Shown here: piece by piece, positions 36,440-46,900 of the stretch
How positions within the stretch are numbered: position 1 is the first letter of the stretch
Layout of the letters: every line of letters begins with the position of its first letter
Assembly (NCBI GenBank): GCA_027946555.1
Contig: JAPEVC010000097.1
Coordinates: 62,001 to 126,000 of the forward strand
Direction: 5' to 3'
Origin: Gnomoniopsis sp. IMI 355080
Lineage: Eukaryota > Ascomycota > Sordariomycetes > Diaporthales > Gnomoniaceae
DNA: 64,000 nucleotides
Translations under genes and position numbers: made by a program
The notes under the pieces: model-generated
The model's input: only the letters and a program-made list of their open reading frames with translations
Database searches by the model: none
Told to the model about the DNA's origin: nothing

Positions 36440-37213
36440 ATGAGAGTTTTGGCATTTTTTACAGCTTTACATACGGTCAGCCTAGTCGTATCCGTCCCCT
36501 TTTCGGCCTCGTTGTCTGGATCGGTTGCTCGCCTCGGCTTGCTCCGCCGACAAACGACTCCCGAGACCTCCAATGAATTCACCGACGGTGGATGTTGCGA
36601 TGTAATACTCTTTTTCGCTCGAGGCACTGGAGCACCTGGAAACATGGTAAGTTGCGGGCTTACCTCATAACACATCCACACTCATTAGCGAGAAAACGAT
36701 GATCACGCCTTACTCTGAACTAATACTTGCGTGCAGGGCCTTCAACCAGGACGACAACTATCAGACGCGCTTAAACTAGCCCTGGGTGACTCAACGGTCG
36801 CTACACAAGGAGTTCCTTATTCAGCTTCCACAGCAGGCAACTTCTACCCTGGGGGCTCTTATCCCAACGACACAGCAGTGTACGTCAACCTGATCAACGA
36901 GGCTGCTTCCGAGTGTCCCTTGGCGAGGATTGTGGTCACAGGCTACAGTCAGGGCGCGGCCCTTGTGGTCAACGCCATCCAGAACCTGAATGCAACAGTG
37001 AAAACCCAGATTGTAGCCGCAGTCTGCTTTGGCGATACACAACAACAACAAGACGGGGATGTGATTCCGAACTTCAGTACGGACAAGACGGCGTTGTATT
37101 GTAATACGGGCGACGTCATATGCGAGAGTGGTATCCTGCTTGTGACTACAGCGCATTCAAATTATACCAACTATGTTCCAGACGCTTCGGCTTTTATTCA
37201 GTCGAAGCTTTGA
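36440..37213 (+). CDS. Cutinase
   Basis: Two exons: 36440-36646 and 36737-37213, with a 90-base intron (GTAAGT...GTGCAG) in phase 0; 227 residues. A signal peptide (residues 1-18) is followed by a dibasic RR at about 36-37, a likely propeptide site. The catalytic machinery is complete: GYSQG with Ser140, Asp195 in YCNTGDVIC, and His209 in TTAHSNY. The oxyanion region FFARGTGAPGNMG and the cysteines around GGCCD, SEC, YCN and VIC fit the two-disulfide plan, with one extra Cys in the CC pair. Cutinases hydrolyse the polyester of plant cuticle and also act on short esters; the related acetylxylan esterases are the main alternative. Secretion and plant-surface use are inferred. Confidence 0.95.
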
Positions 37214-38148
37214 TAGCTGCGTCATTATGGAGTGAGAGGTGAAAACGGTTTACACAATGCGCTATTCTGGACAACGGGATTGTGTCTCGGGAACAATAGA
37301 ACCAATCCTCCAAGGCATGAGTCCCTACTTGTTGAAACAGGCGCCAAAGACATCGGGATAGAAGACGAGATTGTTTCCTGGCCTCCCCGCAAAACTGCTC
37401 GCGGGCAGTTGGCAGTTTCGGGAGCAACAAAATTTCCTGCACATATATCAGTTTAGCAAAGCGTTCCAATCCGCCACACATGTCATTGCTAGGTCAAATT
37501 TACTCTTCCAGTGATTTCTATCGTGTTCTCGTCGTGATTACCTAGTGTGATCCAAAAGAAGGAGGTCTAAGACTGGATAAGAGCCCCCTTCGATCCAAGA
37601 GTCAACCTGCTTGTGGCTAAAACGGTCTTTTACGTAAAACCTACGGTGCGTTAGGCCTGATGTCTGACTGCGATTGATGTTACTCAGGTATCTATATCAA
37701 TGACTCAGGACTCCAGTTGCCCATTCTTGCTCGAGAAAGCATGCAATGCTTGCCTCGGTAGCTGCGTGGTCGAAGATGGTCCTAAGATCCGCATCAGCTG
37801 ACAACACAGGTAGCCATAATAATTTACCCATCAGACAGGGCGATTTACTTTCTACGAGTAAGTAAATGCCAGTCGAGATGAGTGTATGCTCCATCCCAAT
37901 TGAAGATCGTCAAAGACTGCCGCTTTGTTTGTGAATAGCTGAAGATATTTTGTTGCCTGAGCCAGGAAGGCTCCACTCTACGGATTTTGTTTGTGTTAGT
38001 GCTCAGGATCCTTCGTTCCTTCGACCAGGTTTGGACGTGATCACCAGTTATGATGTCCCTAAAGACGTTATTCTTGGGCAAGCTGAGGATTCACAGTAAG
38101 CTTGAAGAACAAAACGTAAAGGGTCTTTATCACAGAATATGAACTGCC
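37214..38148. other. Intergenic between cutinase and six-cysteine peptide
   Basis: About 930 bases; cutinase 3' region, then AT-rich upstream region of the peptide gene. No supported frame. Confidence 0.5.
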
Positions 38149-38156
38149 TATATAAA
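38149..38156 (+). promoter_or_regulatory. TATA box of the six-cysteine peptide gene
   Basis: TATATAAA lies 141 bases upstream of the ATG at 38290. A start of transcription some 30 bases downstream would give a leader of about 110 bases. A sharp TATA box suits a strongly regulated gene, as is common for small secreted peptides. Confidence 0.55.
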
Positions 38157-38289
38157 CCTGTCTTGTCTCTCGACTACCCAACACGTGCCAGATGAATTAA
38201 CAGCATTCTCATCCTACAAGTTTCAGATCAACAAGAAGAAGACTCTTATCCCTGTATCGCCGAAAACGACTTTGAGTCTCTTTGCAAAC

Positions 38290-38588
38290 ATGTTTTTCCG
38301 CATCTTCGCCCTTGTCTCTCTGGCTGCAATGGCAGTGAACGCTGATTGCGTCGACCACATTGGCAACTCCTGGGGTTGTTCAGCTCCAGCCGGCACTGGC
38401 GTAGCAAACTATTGCATCGCTTCGGACAGCAGCCGTCCAGTAAGTCACTATACTCATCTCCACCAATGTTCCAAACAGATTAGGAAATATTGCTGCGCTT
38501 CTTGATGCCTTATGGACTAACCATTGGAAAGGTCTGCACACAATACACCGACGATGGTCTGATTTCTGCTAAATGCTGTTCTTCGTGA
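38290..38588 (+). CDS. Small secreted cysteine-rich peptide
   Basis: Two exons: 38290-38439 and 38532-38588, separated by a 92-base intron (GTAAGT, branch GACTAACC, acceptor GGAAAG) in phase 0; 68 residues. The signal peptide is MFFRIFALVSLAAMAVNA. The mature part of about 50 residues has six Cys: one near the N-terminus (ADC), then WGC, NYC, PVC and a final KCC, enough for three disulfides. No family is named; the layout is that of fungal effector-like or antimicrobial peptides. The unspliced frame runs on to a TGA at 38505 and would give 71 residues ending KYCCAS, again with six Cys. Tight size and a good TATA box support a real gene. Confidence 0.78.
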
Positions 38589-39255
38589 GCATGGAGGCTC
38601 TATGTGCTAGGGGTCCAAAGGTTAAGGAGGGACTGTGGAAAGGATTAGAAGTGTGCAAGGATATAATATTCCCGTCTCCACAGATAAGATAGGTCCAGCA
38701 TGCAGGAAGTCTGTTGATAGAAGTACATCGTATTGAAGACTCATTTGCAATATTAGAAGTGTCTTCAACCATTGACTTGGACATTGAGAAAGTAACTGCA
38801 ACAACCTCTCCCTCTTCATCTAGCGAACATTGTTAGACACTTGCGAAATCACAAGACACCAAGATCAGTCGTTCCAGCTATGCAAGCAACCACCATAATA
38901 CCTAGGAAGGTCATCTCGAGGTCAGGGTGTAAGATACCAATTGATAGTTCTCCAAGGACGTCGAGTACACATTGTAAGGAGAGGATCTGGAGGGGGCCAG
39001 CATATTGTACTAACTTCATACCGACAATACACCTCGTATCCCATGTTGCCGCGATCAGCGGGATTTTGGACGGCCAGCTGTGTTCTCGTCCACGTTGTGT
39101 CTCAAATGGATTCTTATTTATGATCTGAAGGGTATATACCGAGTTTCTCTCCATAATGCGCCCGAAATTCGAAACACCAGCCTGAAATCGTCTGTATCTT
39201 TTCTTCGAGAGTAAATGGATCGGTCACGGCCGCAAGGATGCTTCGACTTCGCTTG
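38589..39255. other. Convergent 3' region of peptide gene and MED7
   Basis: About 670 bases, with no supported coding frame on either strand. It holds the 3' ends of two converging genes. Confidence 0.5.
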
Positions 39256-40084
39256 TTATACAAACGCAACAGCCTCGTTCCACAATTGATCCTCTTCCTG
39301 AACCATAGATTTATCGACAGCGCCATTCTGCGCATCGTCCCGTCTTTCGAGGTCAGGCCGCTCCTGTCCAGAAGCAGCAATGCTTCCCAAGCCCTCCAAG
39401 ACTCTTTTCGCCTTGTCGGTCACGGCATTGACGGCCGCGGTCTCGTTGCGGATCTGGTCTAGGCGAGTCTGCATGGTCTGAATGAGCTTCTCTTTGGCCT
39501 GGTGAGGGCGGTACTCGTTGCAGGCGTGGTGTATATTGATGAGAATCGTCTCGATATCGTCAGCCTTCTCTGCGGTGCCGTCAGGGTCGATGCCTGCGAC
39601 ACCCACGAATTCGAGGAAGTTGAGCAGGACGGACTTGGTAAGGCGCTTCAAGTTGAGCGCGCGATCGCGGTTACTATCGGTAGGCGAGGCGGACGTCCCG
39701 TTGGTGGTGGGCTTGAGGCGTTGTATGCCGGACTCTTCGAGGGATGGAAGCTCGTCTTTCAGCTAAAGAATCGGTATTTTAGTCACAGTAGCTCCAGTAG
39801 CACTAATGCCAAAAGAAAATGGAGAAGCTCACGGTCCAAACTCCACCGAGTGCTCTCCAAGCGCCAGTCGGGGGCTCTGGTGGGGGTTGCAGACAACTAA
39901 GATCCTCTGGCAAGTCTGGTATGAGGGTGACCGTCTTGGAATCGGCGGCATCTGGATTCTGCTCCTCCCAAGCTTGCTTTGCTTCCTCAAAGCGTGCAAT
40001 CTTGTCTGGGGTGAAACCCTTCCACAAGAAATCCGGCGGGTTGGGGAAAGTCGAGAACATCTGCGTCTGAGGTTGTTCGGCCAT
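39256..40084 (-). CDS. MED7: Mediator complex subunit 7
   Basis: Two exons: 40084-39833 and 39762-39256, 252 residues, with a 70-base intron (GTGAGC...TTTAG) that rejoins GVWT to LKDELPSLEESGIQRL. The N-terminus has the MED7 pattern of a proline-rich FPNPPDFLWKGFT, then LQPPPEPPTGAWRALGG; the centre has LTKSVLLNFLEFVGV followed by INIHHACNEYRPHQAKEKLI, the most conserved part of the family. MED7 is a core subunit of the Mediator middle module, bridging activators to RNA polymerase II in the nucleus. The C-terminal 70 residues are variable. The gene is divergent from the zinc-finger gene across 640 bases. Confidence 0.95.
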
Positions 40085-40723
40085 CTTGTCGAATGCGATG
40101 CTAAGTATCGCTGTTCCTGTGCCGCGTTGGCGCAAAAGAAGGTTGAAGACGAAGGAGGACCAGGACTAAGTGTGGTTATGTCAGGAAGGATATATGACCT
40201 TCCCAGGTGGGAGGCAGGAGACTTTCAAAATGGCCCGCCATGCGCCACGAGATGCCAAAATCAGGGCGTGTGTTGATGTTTGTCTCGCAATGCGCAAGTC
40301 GAGTCGAGAAGTGGGGGGGACGAAGAATGTCGGGATGTCCGCGAAGTTCGAAGTCCCCCCGTCGCGCCGAGCTTTGACGTGAGTGTGGCTAGTGTCGGCC
40401 GCTAAGAAGAGCTGTCGAGGGTCTCCACTTCCCGTCCGTCCCTCAAAAGTGTGGCGTTCTGGGCGTGGGCATCAGCTCTTCATGAACTTTGGAGACATGA
40501 AGATCTGCATTCCTCTCATGCAAAGAGATGCGAAACATTTCGCTGGGAAGCTGAGAGAGGCAATTGACTCTTCTGCCACCTGGCTTGTTCTCGACTGCTA
40601 CTGAGGATGCTGTGCACATCTACCTCCCAGCCATCATAGCACTCTCCGCCTCGACATTCCCGCTCTCGTGCTCTTCCATCCTCGTCTTGTCCAACGACTG
40701 CCCTTCCTGCAACAAACCTCAAA
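40085..40723. promoter_or_regulatory. Bidirectional promoter of MED7 and the ZNF830-like gene
   Basis: 639 bases between two divergent housekeeping ATGs, so both promoters lie here. The side next to 40724 is pyrimidine-rich (CTCTTCCATCCTCGTCTTG). No TATA box is obvious, as usual for such genes. Confidence 0.6.
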
Positions 40724-42049
40724 ATGTCCGACGCTCGCTCCCTTCTCCGCCAACAGCGCGCCGCTCGGCGCATACAACACCCGCATGTCCAGTACAGCGC
40801 TCCTGGCAAGCTCTCCTGCACCATCTGCCAAGAGCCCATCAAGAGCGAAGCGCTTTGGGATGCCCACACCCGCAGCGTGGCTCACCGACAACGCCTCCTC
40901 GCCTCAGCAAAGGAACCACGTGAACCGGCAGTCGATGCGGACAGCGCCGGGGTTCTTGGGGCGCAAAAGTCCAGATCCAGCACGGACACTCTGAGCGACG
41001 AAGCGCTCCTCGCACAGATCATCGGCGGGACCGGGCACAAGCGGAAGCATAACGAGCATGAGGAGGACGTGGATATGGAAGATGCTACTCAAATAGACGA
41101 GACTGTGCCCGCCGGCAAGCGGAGCAAGCCAGACCTCGGCTCACCCACCGCTCCGACTTCTTTGTCCTCGCTCAGCACCACTACAGCGAACGGCTCGCCG
41201 TCTGCGAAACCTGACTCGCAGCAACCTGACAAAGACACAGAGAGGAGCAAGAGGCCATCGACAGGAGGCGGTACACCGCCAGGATTGGTGCGGCGGATAT
41301 CAGGGACGCCGTCGCACGGTGTTGAGCTCCAGATACCGTCGAGACCAGCCACGCCGAGCGCGAGTGCAACTTCCACACCGAAAGCGACACCGATGGGGAG
41401 GAGTCCTTTGATACCACCGGAGGGGCAGATGGCGGGGTTGCCGAGCGCGACCAAATCTCTGCCAAAGGCAGCATTCGCTTCCAGTACAGGGAGTAAAGAA
41501 AGTACGACCACTACGACCACTCCAGCCCCTGGCAAGGAAGAAGACGATGATGATGACTGGGCTGCGTTTGAGTCGGAAGTGGTTCACGCGCCCCCTGCGT
41601 CGGCAAAGTCCACAGTTACAGCTGCTGCAAGCTACGCGGGTGACGCGGTCATAGCAGCCGCTCCGATGACCGCACAACAGATCGCTGCGAAACAAGAAGA
41701 GGACGAGCGCGAGAGGCGGCGCGCGCAGGCCGATGTCGACTTGGAAGACGAGAAAGAAGAGGCTACACGCGCTCTCGAGACCGAATTTGAGGAGATGGAA
41801 GAATTGGAGGCAAGGGTACGAAAGCTCAAAGAGAAACGGGAGGCTATACGGCGTGGTAGCGTACCCACCGCCGCCGGTGCAACTGGCCCTGTGGACGCTT
41901 CGGGTAAATCTGGTGTGGCGGTTACCACAGGGACAGCAGCAGAGCAACACACCAATGGCTCAGCCGAGGCAAAAGACGAGGACGAGGACGAGGATGAGGA
42001 CGATGAAGAGGACGAAGACGACTGGGCTGGTTTCAGGTTCCGGGCATAG
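40724..42049 (+). CDS. C2H2 zinc-finger coiled-coil protein, ZNF830/CCDC16-like
   Basis: Intronless, 441 residues. The N-terminal 60 residues match this family: MSDARSLLRQ, RRIQHPHVQYS, then a C2H2 finger C-x2-C-x12-H-x5-H (Cys32, Cys35, His48, His54) of the matrin/U1-like type. The middle is low-complexity, rich in Ser, Thr, Pro and Lys with an RKHNEHEEDVDMED acidic patch. Near residues 320-385 is a charged coiled coil (EDERERRRAQADVDLEDEKEEATR, EMEELEARVRKLKEKREAIRR), then an acidic tail ending DDWAGFRFRA. Animal ZNF830 is linked to spliceosome and genome stability; a nuclear RNA-processing role here is inferred. Confidence 0.88.
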   Translation: MSDARSLLRQQRAARRIQHPHVQYSAPGKLSCTICQEPIKSEALWDAHTRSVAHRQRLLASAKEPREPAVDADSAGVLGAQKSRSSTDTLSDEALLAQIIGGTGHKRKHNEHEEDVDMEDATQIDETVPAGKRSKPDLGSPTAPTSLSSLSTTTANGSPSAKPDSQQPDKDTERSKRPSTGGGTPPGLVRRISGTPSHGVELQIPSRPATPSASATSTPKATPMGRSPLIPPEGQMAGLPSATKSLPKAAFASSTGSKESTTTTTTPAPGKEEDDDDDWAAFESEVVHAPPASAKSTVTAAASYAGDAVIAAAPMTAQQIAAKQEEDERERRRAQADVDLEDEKEEATRALETEFEEMEELEARVRKLKEKREAIRRGSVPTAAGATGPVDASGKSGVAVTTGTAAEQHTNGSAEAKDEDEDEDEDDEEDEDDWAGFRFRA

Positions 42050-42491
42050 GAACATGTCCCCATGGAAAGAAGTCTGTCTGCATAGCCCATCCGGAGAGGC
42101 TAAAATTATTTCAAGCATTTGGATCGGCGTTTTTTTTGGGGGGGGGGGGGGATTGCAGCAGAGCATTGTTTGGAGGGATTCGTATTGAACATATACGTGT
42201 ATGCTGATCCTCCAATGATTCTTAATCGTCTAGGCCCGAATCCTGAAGCCGCCAAACCAAACGAAATATGCTCCGACCCGATGTTGTCGCTATGTGTGTA
42301 AGTGTACCGTTTATATCTGCATGCCGTCCGTATTGCAAACGCCAAGTGCCATGTGTGCCGCCATGAGATCCTTCTTTCCATCATAAAGTCATTTAATGAA
42401 AAAGAATCAGTCCTTCTCGGCCCAATTTGTCACGTGTAATCCCCTGTGTCAATCCATATCTCATCAAACTTTCCTTGCGCAGACCAATCAT
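42050..42491. other. Convergent 3' region with a T8G14 run
   Basis: About 440 bases between two converging genes. The run T8 then G14 at 42130-42151 is a likely site of sequencing or assembly length error. No coding frame is supported. Confidence 0.55.
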
Positions 42492-43919
42492 TCACCTTGC
42501 CTCAACCTCCCCGCGTCCTACCCTCTCCCAAAACCTCCTCAGCCTCCAAACCCTGCCCACACCTCGACTTTCCTCCCCCCTCTTCCTCTCCTCCATCGTC
42601 TCCCTCCACCTCCGCTCCCACACGCTGCCTACCCACCGTCGCAACCCATCCTTCACCCGCTCCCTCTCCACCGCCCGCGTCTTTGCTACCAGCGCCGGCG
42701 CCACCCGGCCATGCACATACTCTCCGGGCAGGACGCTGCGCGCCACCAGCGCCTCTGGCGGCGGGCGCACCGCCAGCCGGCGCGAGAGCCGGATAGCCGT
42801 TAGCGAGCGCGCAAGCTTCCGGCTGACAACGGTGGTGTTGGTGAGGAAGACGCGGCGGGCGATGAGCTCGCTTAGGCTGGGCCGCGAGGGCGAGGTTAGG
42901 AGGGGTGGGAGGATAGCGCGTGCGTGACGGAGGCGGTGGCGATGTATGATGGGGGAGAGCGCGAGGCTCCGAAATTGGTGGGATGTCTATCGTAGGAGAC
43001 GTGGGGTTAGCGATGCGGGTTCGACCTTGACAGGCACCGCGAAGGAAGCAAAACTTTTGGTGGGGAGTAGACTGTCAGGTTGCAGAGTGGCGTCTTTGTG
43101 GTGCGACGGGTGAGGGGAGTGGCGTTGCGGCTGGCCAGCAGTGCCGTTGGTGGCCTGTTGTACAGTGGCTTTACATTCACAAGCGAGGGTAGAGCGCAGA
43201 CGGTAGTTAGGCAGACAGGGCACGGAATAAATGCAGACAAAAGCACATCACACCTCGCTGACACTTACCCTCGAGAGAAGCAGCAAATCACACACATCCA
43301 GATAACCGAGAACATGGAGTAGCACCTCATTCGGGAGATTCGCCAGGGTTGCCAGCGGAGCGTCTTTCCCTGCCTTTTGTGAAGGCCAGGGTTGTGCTAG
43401 ATCGGGCCTCCAGACGGCCACCAGGGACAGTGCATCGGCTGGCTGCATGCGATGGCGCTCGAGCTCGAGCTCGGCTGCAGCCGTCATGTGTGTTTCCTCA
43501 CGTGCATGCTCGTGTGATATTGGTGGGGCACGTTGGGCATCGTTTGGGAGCCGGCCGTCGTTTACTGTAGCGGGGCGAGAAGGCGATCGCGCGATCGACG
43601 ACGCGGAGGCTTGCTGGCGGCGCGGAAGGGGCGGGGATAGGCGTAGGCCGTCGACATCGCCTGCTGCAGAGGAACAGGCCGAGCACGTCCGGTTGCGGCT
43701 GCGCGAAGAGCGCGGAACGCCGTCTTGGGGCCCGGTGGCAGACGAAGCGTCAGCCCTGCCAGGAGAGGTCGCCAATGTGAGGTGGCTGGCCTGGCCGGCT
43801 AGTTGTGTGAACTCGATGCTGTCATGTGGGAGTACCGTCTGCGACGAAGCAGGGATCAACGAAGGGAGAGGCGCTTGGCCATCAGAGTCCATCACGTCGG
43901 TGCTGTTGAAAGGCTGCAT
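42492..43919 (-). CDS. F-box protein with two RPEL-like motifs
   Basis: Two exons: 43919-43269 and 42986-42492, 381 residues. The 282-base intron has GTAAGT and a CTAACC branch before GATAG; removing it rejoins the F-box with its second half as LLLLSR-TSHQFRSLALSP. The first 190 residues are disordered and polar. The F-box starts at LPNEVLLHVLGYLDVCDLL (about 195-213). After it come two RPEL-like motifs, RPSLSELIARRVFL (252-265) and RPPPEALVARSVL (291-303), each followed by a linker as in actin-binding RPEL repeats. F-box proteins bind SKP1 in SCF ubiquitin ligases; RPEL motifs bind actin in animal MRTF and Phactr. Whether these bind actin is inference. The ATG at 43919 is the first in frame. 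Strong long frames on the plus strand here are shadows. Confidence 0.83.
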
Positions 43920-46900
43920 GGCGTTGCTGCAGGTCTCTGACAGGTACTGGGGACAGTACAAAGTGACCTGCACGACTTTTGGTGGATATTCACGTCCGTT
44001 TGTCCGGGAACTACTGGGTTCACCGGATATTACAAGCCTTGACCACGGCAGACGTCTTCGAGAGTATCCTCTCCCTGCGAAGGATCTCGCGCAGTGTTCC
44101 CAAAAAGGCCCACACACAATAATGCACCTAAAGAAATGAAGGATCAGGCGCGTGGGCTAAAAGTGGTAGGTCGGGAGCGCAGATTCAGGGGCTGGCGCCA
44201 GCGGCTAAGAGCAGTCAAGGTTGTTTTCGCGCCCGTGAAACTCGGTGCCGGCTTGACAGATGCAAGATGCTGTGATCGATGTGCGGCAAGGCCGTGCAGT
44301 GCGTATACAAATGGTCGTACGAAGGAGGCGATAAGATAGGTAGGTACTCTTTGTCACTGTCAGGCTGGGACTCGACTGGCCGAGGCGCGAGGGTATGGAC
44401 ACGGTACCGCAGAAGCAATAGGAAAAAAAAAGGGGGGGGGTTCTGCTCGAGCAAAAGAGAGGCGTGATTCCGGACAAAAGCCGTCTATTCAAAGAGGACG
44501 AAGTGGTTGCCCGAGGGAGGCGAGGCTAGGGCGGCTCAGAGTGACATCAACGCAGGACGCAGGAGGAAGGTTGAAAAGGTTAATTTTGACGCGATTGCAG
44601 GGTTCGATAAAAGGCTGTATGTAGGCTAAAACTGTCAGGTTTATTGCAGGTGGGCTTCAGTCATCAGGGCAAATAACAAGATCTGCCGGATATCGCTACC
44701 AAAGAATGTAGGCATGTAGGCATGTAGGTGGTAGGCGTGAGGCAGGTTAAGGTGTGTAATGAGTTGACATGTGTCAGTCTGCCAAGTTGCGAGGTGTCGT
44801 GTGTTGACTCTTGAGCACGACGGTCCTGGCCGCTTGCGACGACGACGTGCTGGAAGTCGGGACTCGAGACAAAGTGCGTCATGCGACAAGGATCGTCTGA
44901 CAAGGACAAGGCTTTGATGCGCGCCATTATAAACCTGGGCTGTGACTCCCCGCCTCGTCTCTCCATGGTCCAATCGTGCCTCGTCCACGTTGGACAGGAG
45001 CTGTCACGTTAGCATTCTCAAGTCTATTTCTTTCTCATGTCTCTTGGACGGCGCCGCTAGGTTCCCGCAAGCTTGATCCTGACAGTCGCGCTGGCTGTCA
45101 AAGTCTCGGTGGTACCATTTCTGATCGTCCCGCGTCAAACTTGACAGAAAAAGGCTAGACCCACCCTGTCGGCCCCCGCCTCTCGGCCCGCAACGGATCC
45201 GCACGGCCGGGGCGGATTTATAGAATGCGGGGTAGTAAATCGTCCACATACGCCGAATACTCCGTGTGGGCACCCAAACCAACTTCAGTTCGAAGTATTG
45301 GTACTGTAGCCTGTCCGCCTTGTTTTGTTTGACATAACTGGGATATTTGGGCTCTCAGGCAGATGCACTGTGATCACCACATTGCTTCGAGTCGTCTGAA
45401 TTTAGGTACAACGACGCGAGGCATCACCTGTCCCAAGGTTGACTTATTTGCCTTCCCTTCGTCCTGCTTCCAAGCCGCATTCAACCAGCCCACACCGCCG
45501 CATAAGGCGCCCGCATAGACTGAAGCAAAACACTCACCGCTTTATATTCAACAAAACATGCCCTTTTTCGTAGGAAGCCTCATAGCACTACCCAGAGAAG
45601 TGTGGGATTGCCAGGGTGGAAAGGACAGGGGGCGCCGATGAACTGCTGCTGCCAACCTGCAAGCCATTTCCTACCCATGACAACCAACGAAAACCGGCAA
45701 GCGGAGGTGTACAGCATAGTGCTAATAACAAGTACTTTGCCCTGTCCAATCCCGTGCTTGCCAGTGTTTCATCGGCCTTCATCCGAATTCTTTCCAACAG
45801 ATATCATCTCGATCATCACAAGCTTCCGTGACGTGTTGCGGCAGACATCGAGTTGTGCGCAAGATTCGTAACTGCAGTGCAACCGATACCCAGATTCTTC
45901 CTACTGGATCTCCATCACGAGTGTTACCTTGTCGACAACATCCCAGAACATGATACCCGCAGAACCCGTCCTGATACCTGTTCAAATCGCCCTGTCTGCC
46001 TGTTTGGTCTCTCCGCGAATATGTCCACCGGTCTCGCGGAGGTCTTCCGGATACTGCGTTCTGGCAGGGATGCATGTGTTGTGTAAGCTGGCTTGCTTTA
46101 CAGACTGTGGCCCCTGTACAGTCCAGGCCTGGTTTTTTTGAAAAGTTGGAGAAAAGTGAAAGCCCTCGAAGCTCATGTCTTGCTATATTTAGTCCTGTGC
46201 CGAAGTCAACCGGGCAATACCGAAGCTGAGGCTAGATCTGCTCCTACCCAAAGGCCTCGAACATTGGCTCCGTAGAGTGAGATCGCTCTGTGTAGGCGGG
46301 GCTTGAAAGCATGGGAATAGCCTAGGCAATCTACCGTTGAGGCTACTTCGCATTAGGACATTTTGGTCATGCTTGGTCCCTTCATGTCACGCTCCTAATT
46401 TGGTGGTCGACTCTCGGGCCGGCCCATCATAATCCTGTCCAACCAATCGCCATCAGGATGATGCATCGAAGAGGCTGAAATTGAGACGGGTCCCTCATAC
46501 CTAGACGACCTACGGCTCGACTACAACCTTGCAACGTGCATCGTCGGGTAGTGTTCCCGAAGTCCCTCTTCTGTCGCCGCCAAGGTATCAATCGCTGCAT
46601 TCGATTCAAGAGACAAGAATCGCCTGAGCGGCAGTCTCTGATTTCGGCGATTTTATCTGCATGAAGATCCAAGTACGGACGTGTCACAAAAGTGAGGTGG
46701 TATTGATTTGGAAATAAAATAAAACAACAATCTCCGCAGTCGATCAAGCCTGAAGTGGTCACCGATTCTGCTCGAGCCTTGTCATTGCCCGTGTAAGATG
46801 ACTGGCTGAAAAATTGTGGGCATTGTGAGACTTGCCGCTTTCGGCACTAGACAGGGGCTTTGTCTTTTGTGATTCGCAAATCATCATACTTGCTGGTCCG

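Noticed and set aside
41300..41950. 216-codon minus-strand frame
   Set aside because: Antisense to the ZNF830-like gene.
42427..42927. 166-codon plus-strand frame
   Set aside because: It is the opposite strand of the F-box/RPEL gene, whose domains are clear; Ser/Arg/Pro-rich composition is a shadow effect.
43447..44139. 230-codon plus-strand frame
   Set aside because: Antisense to the first exon of the F-box gene; no domain.
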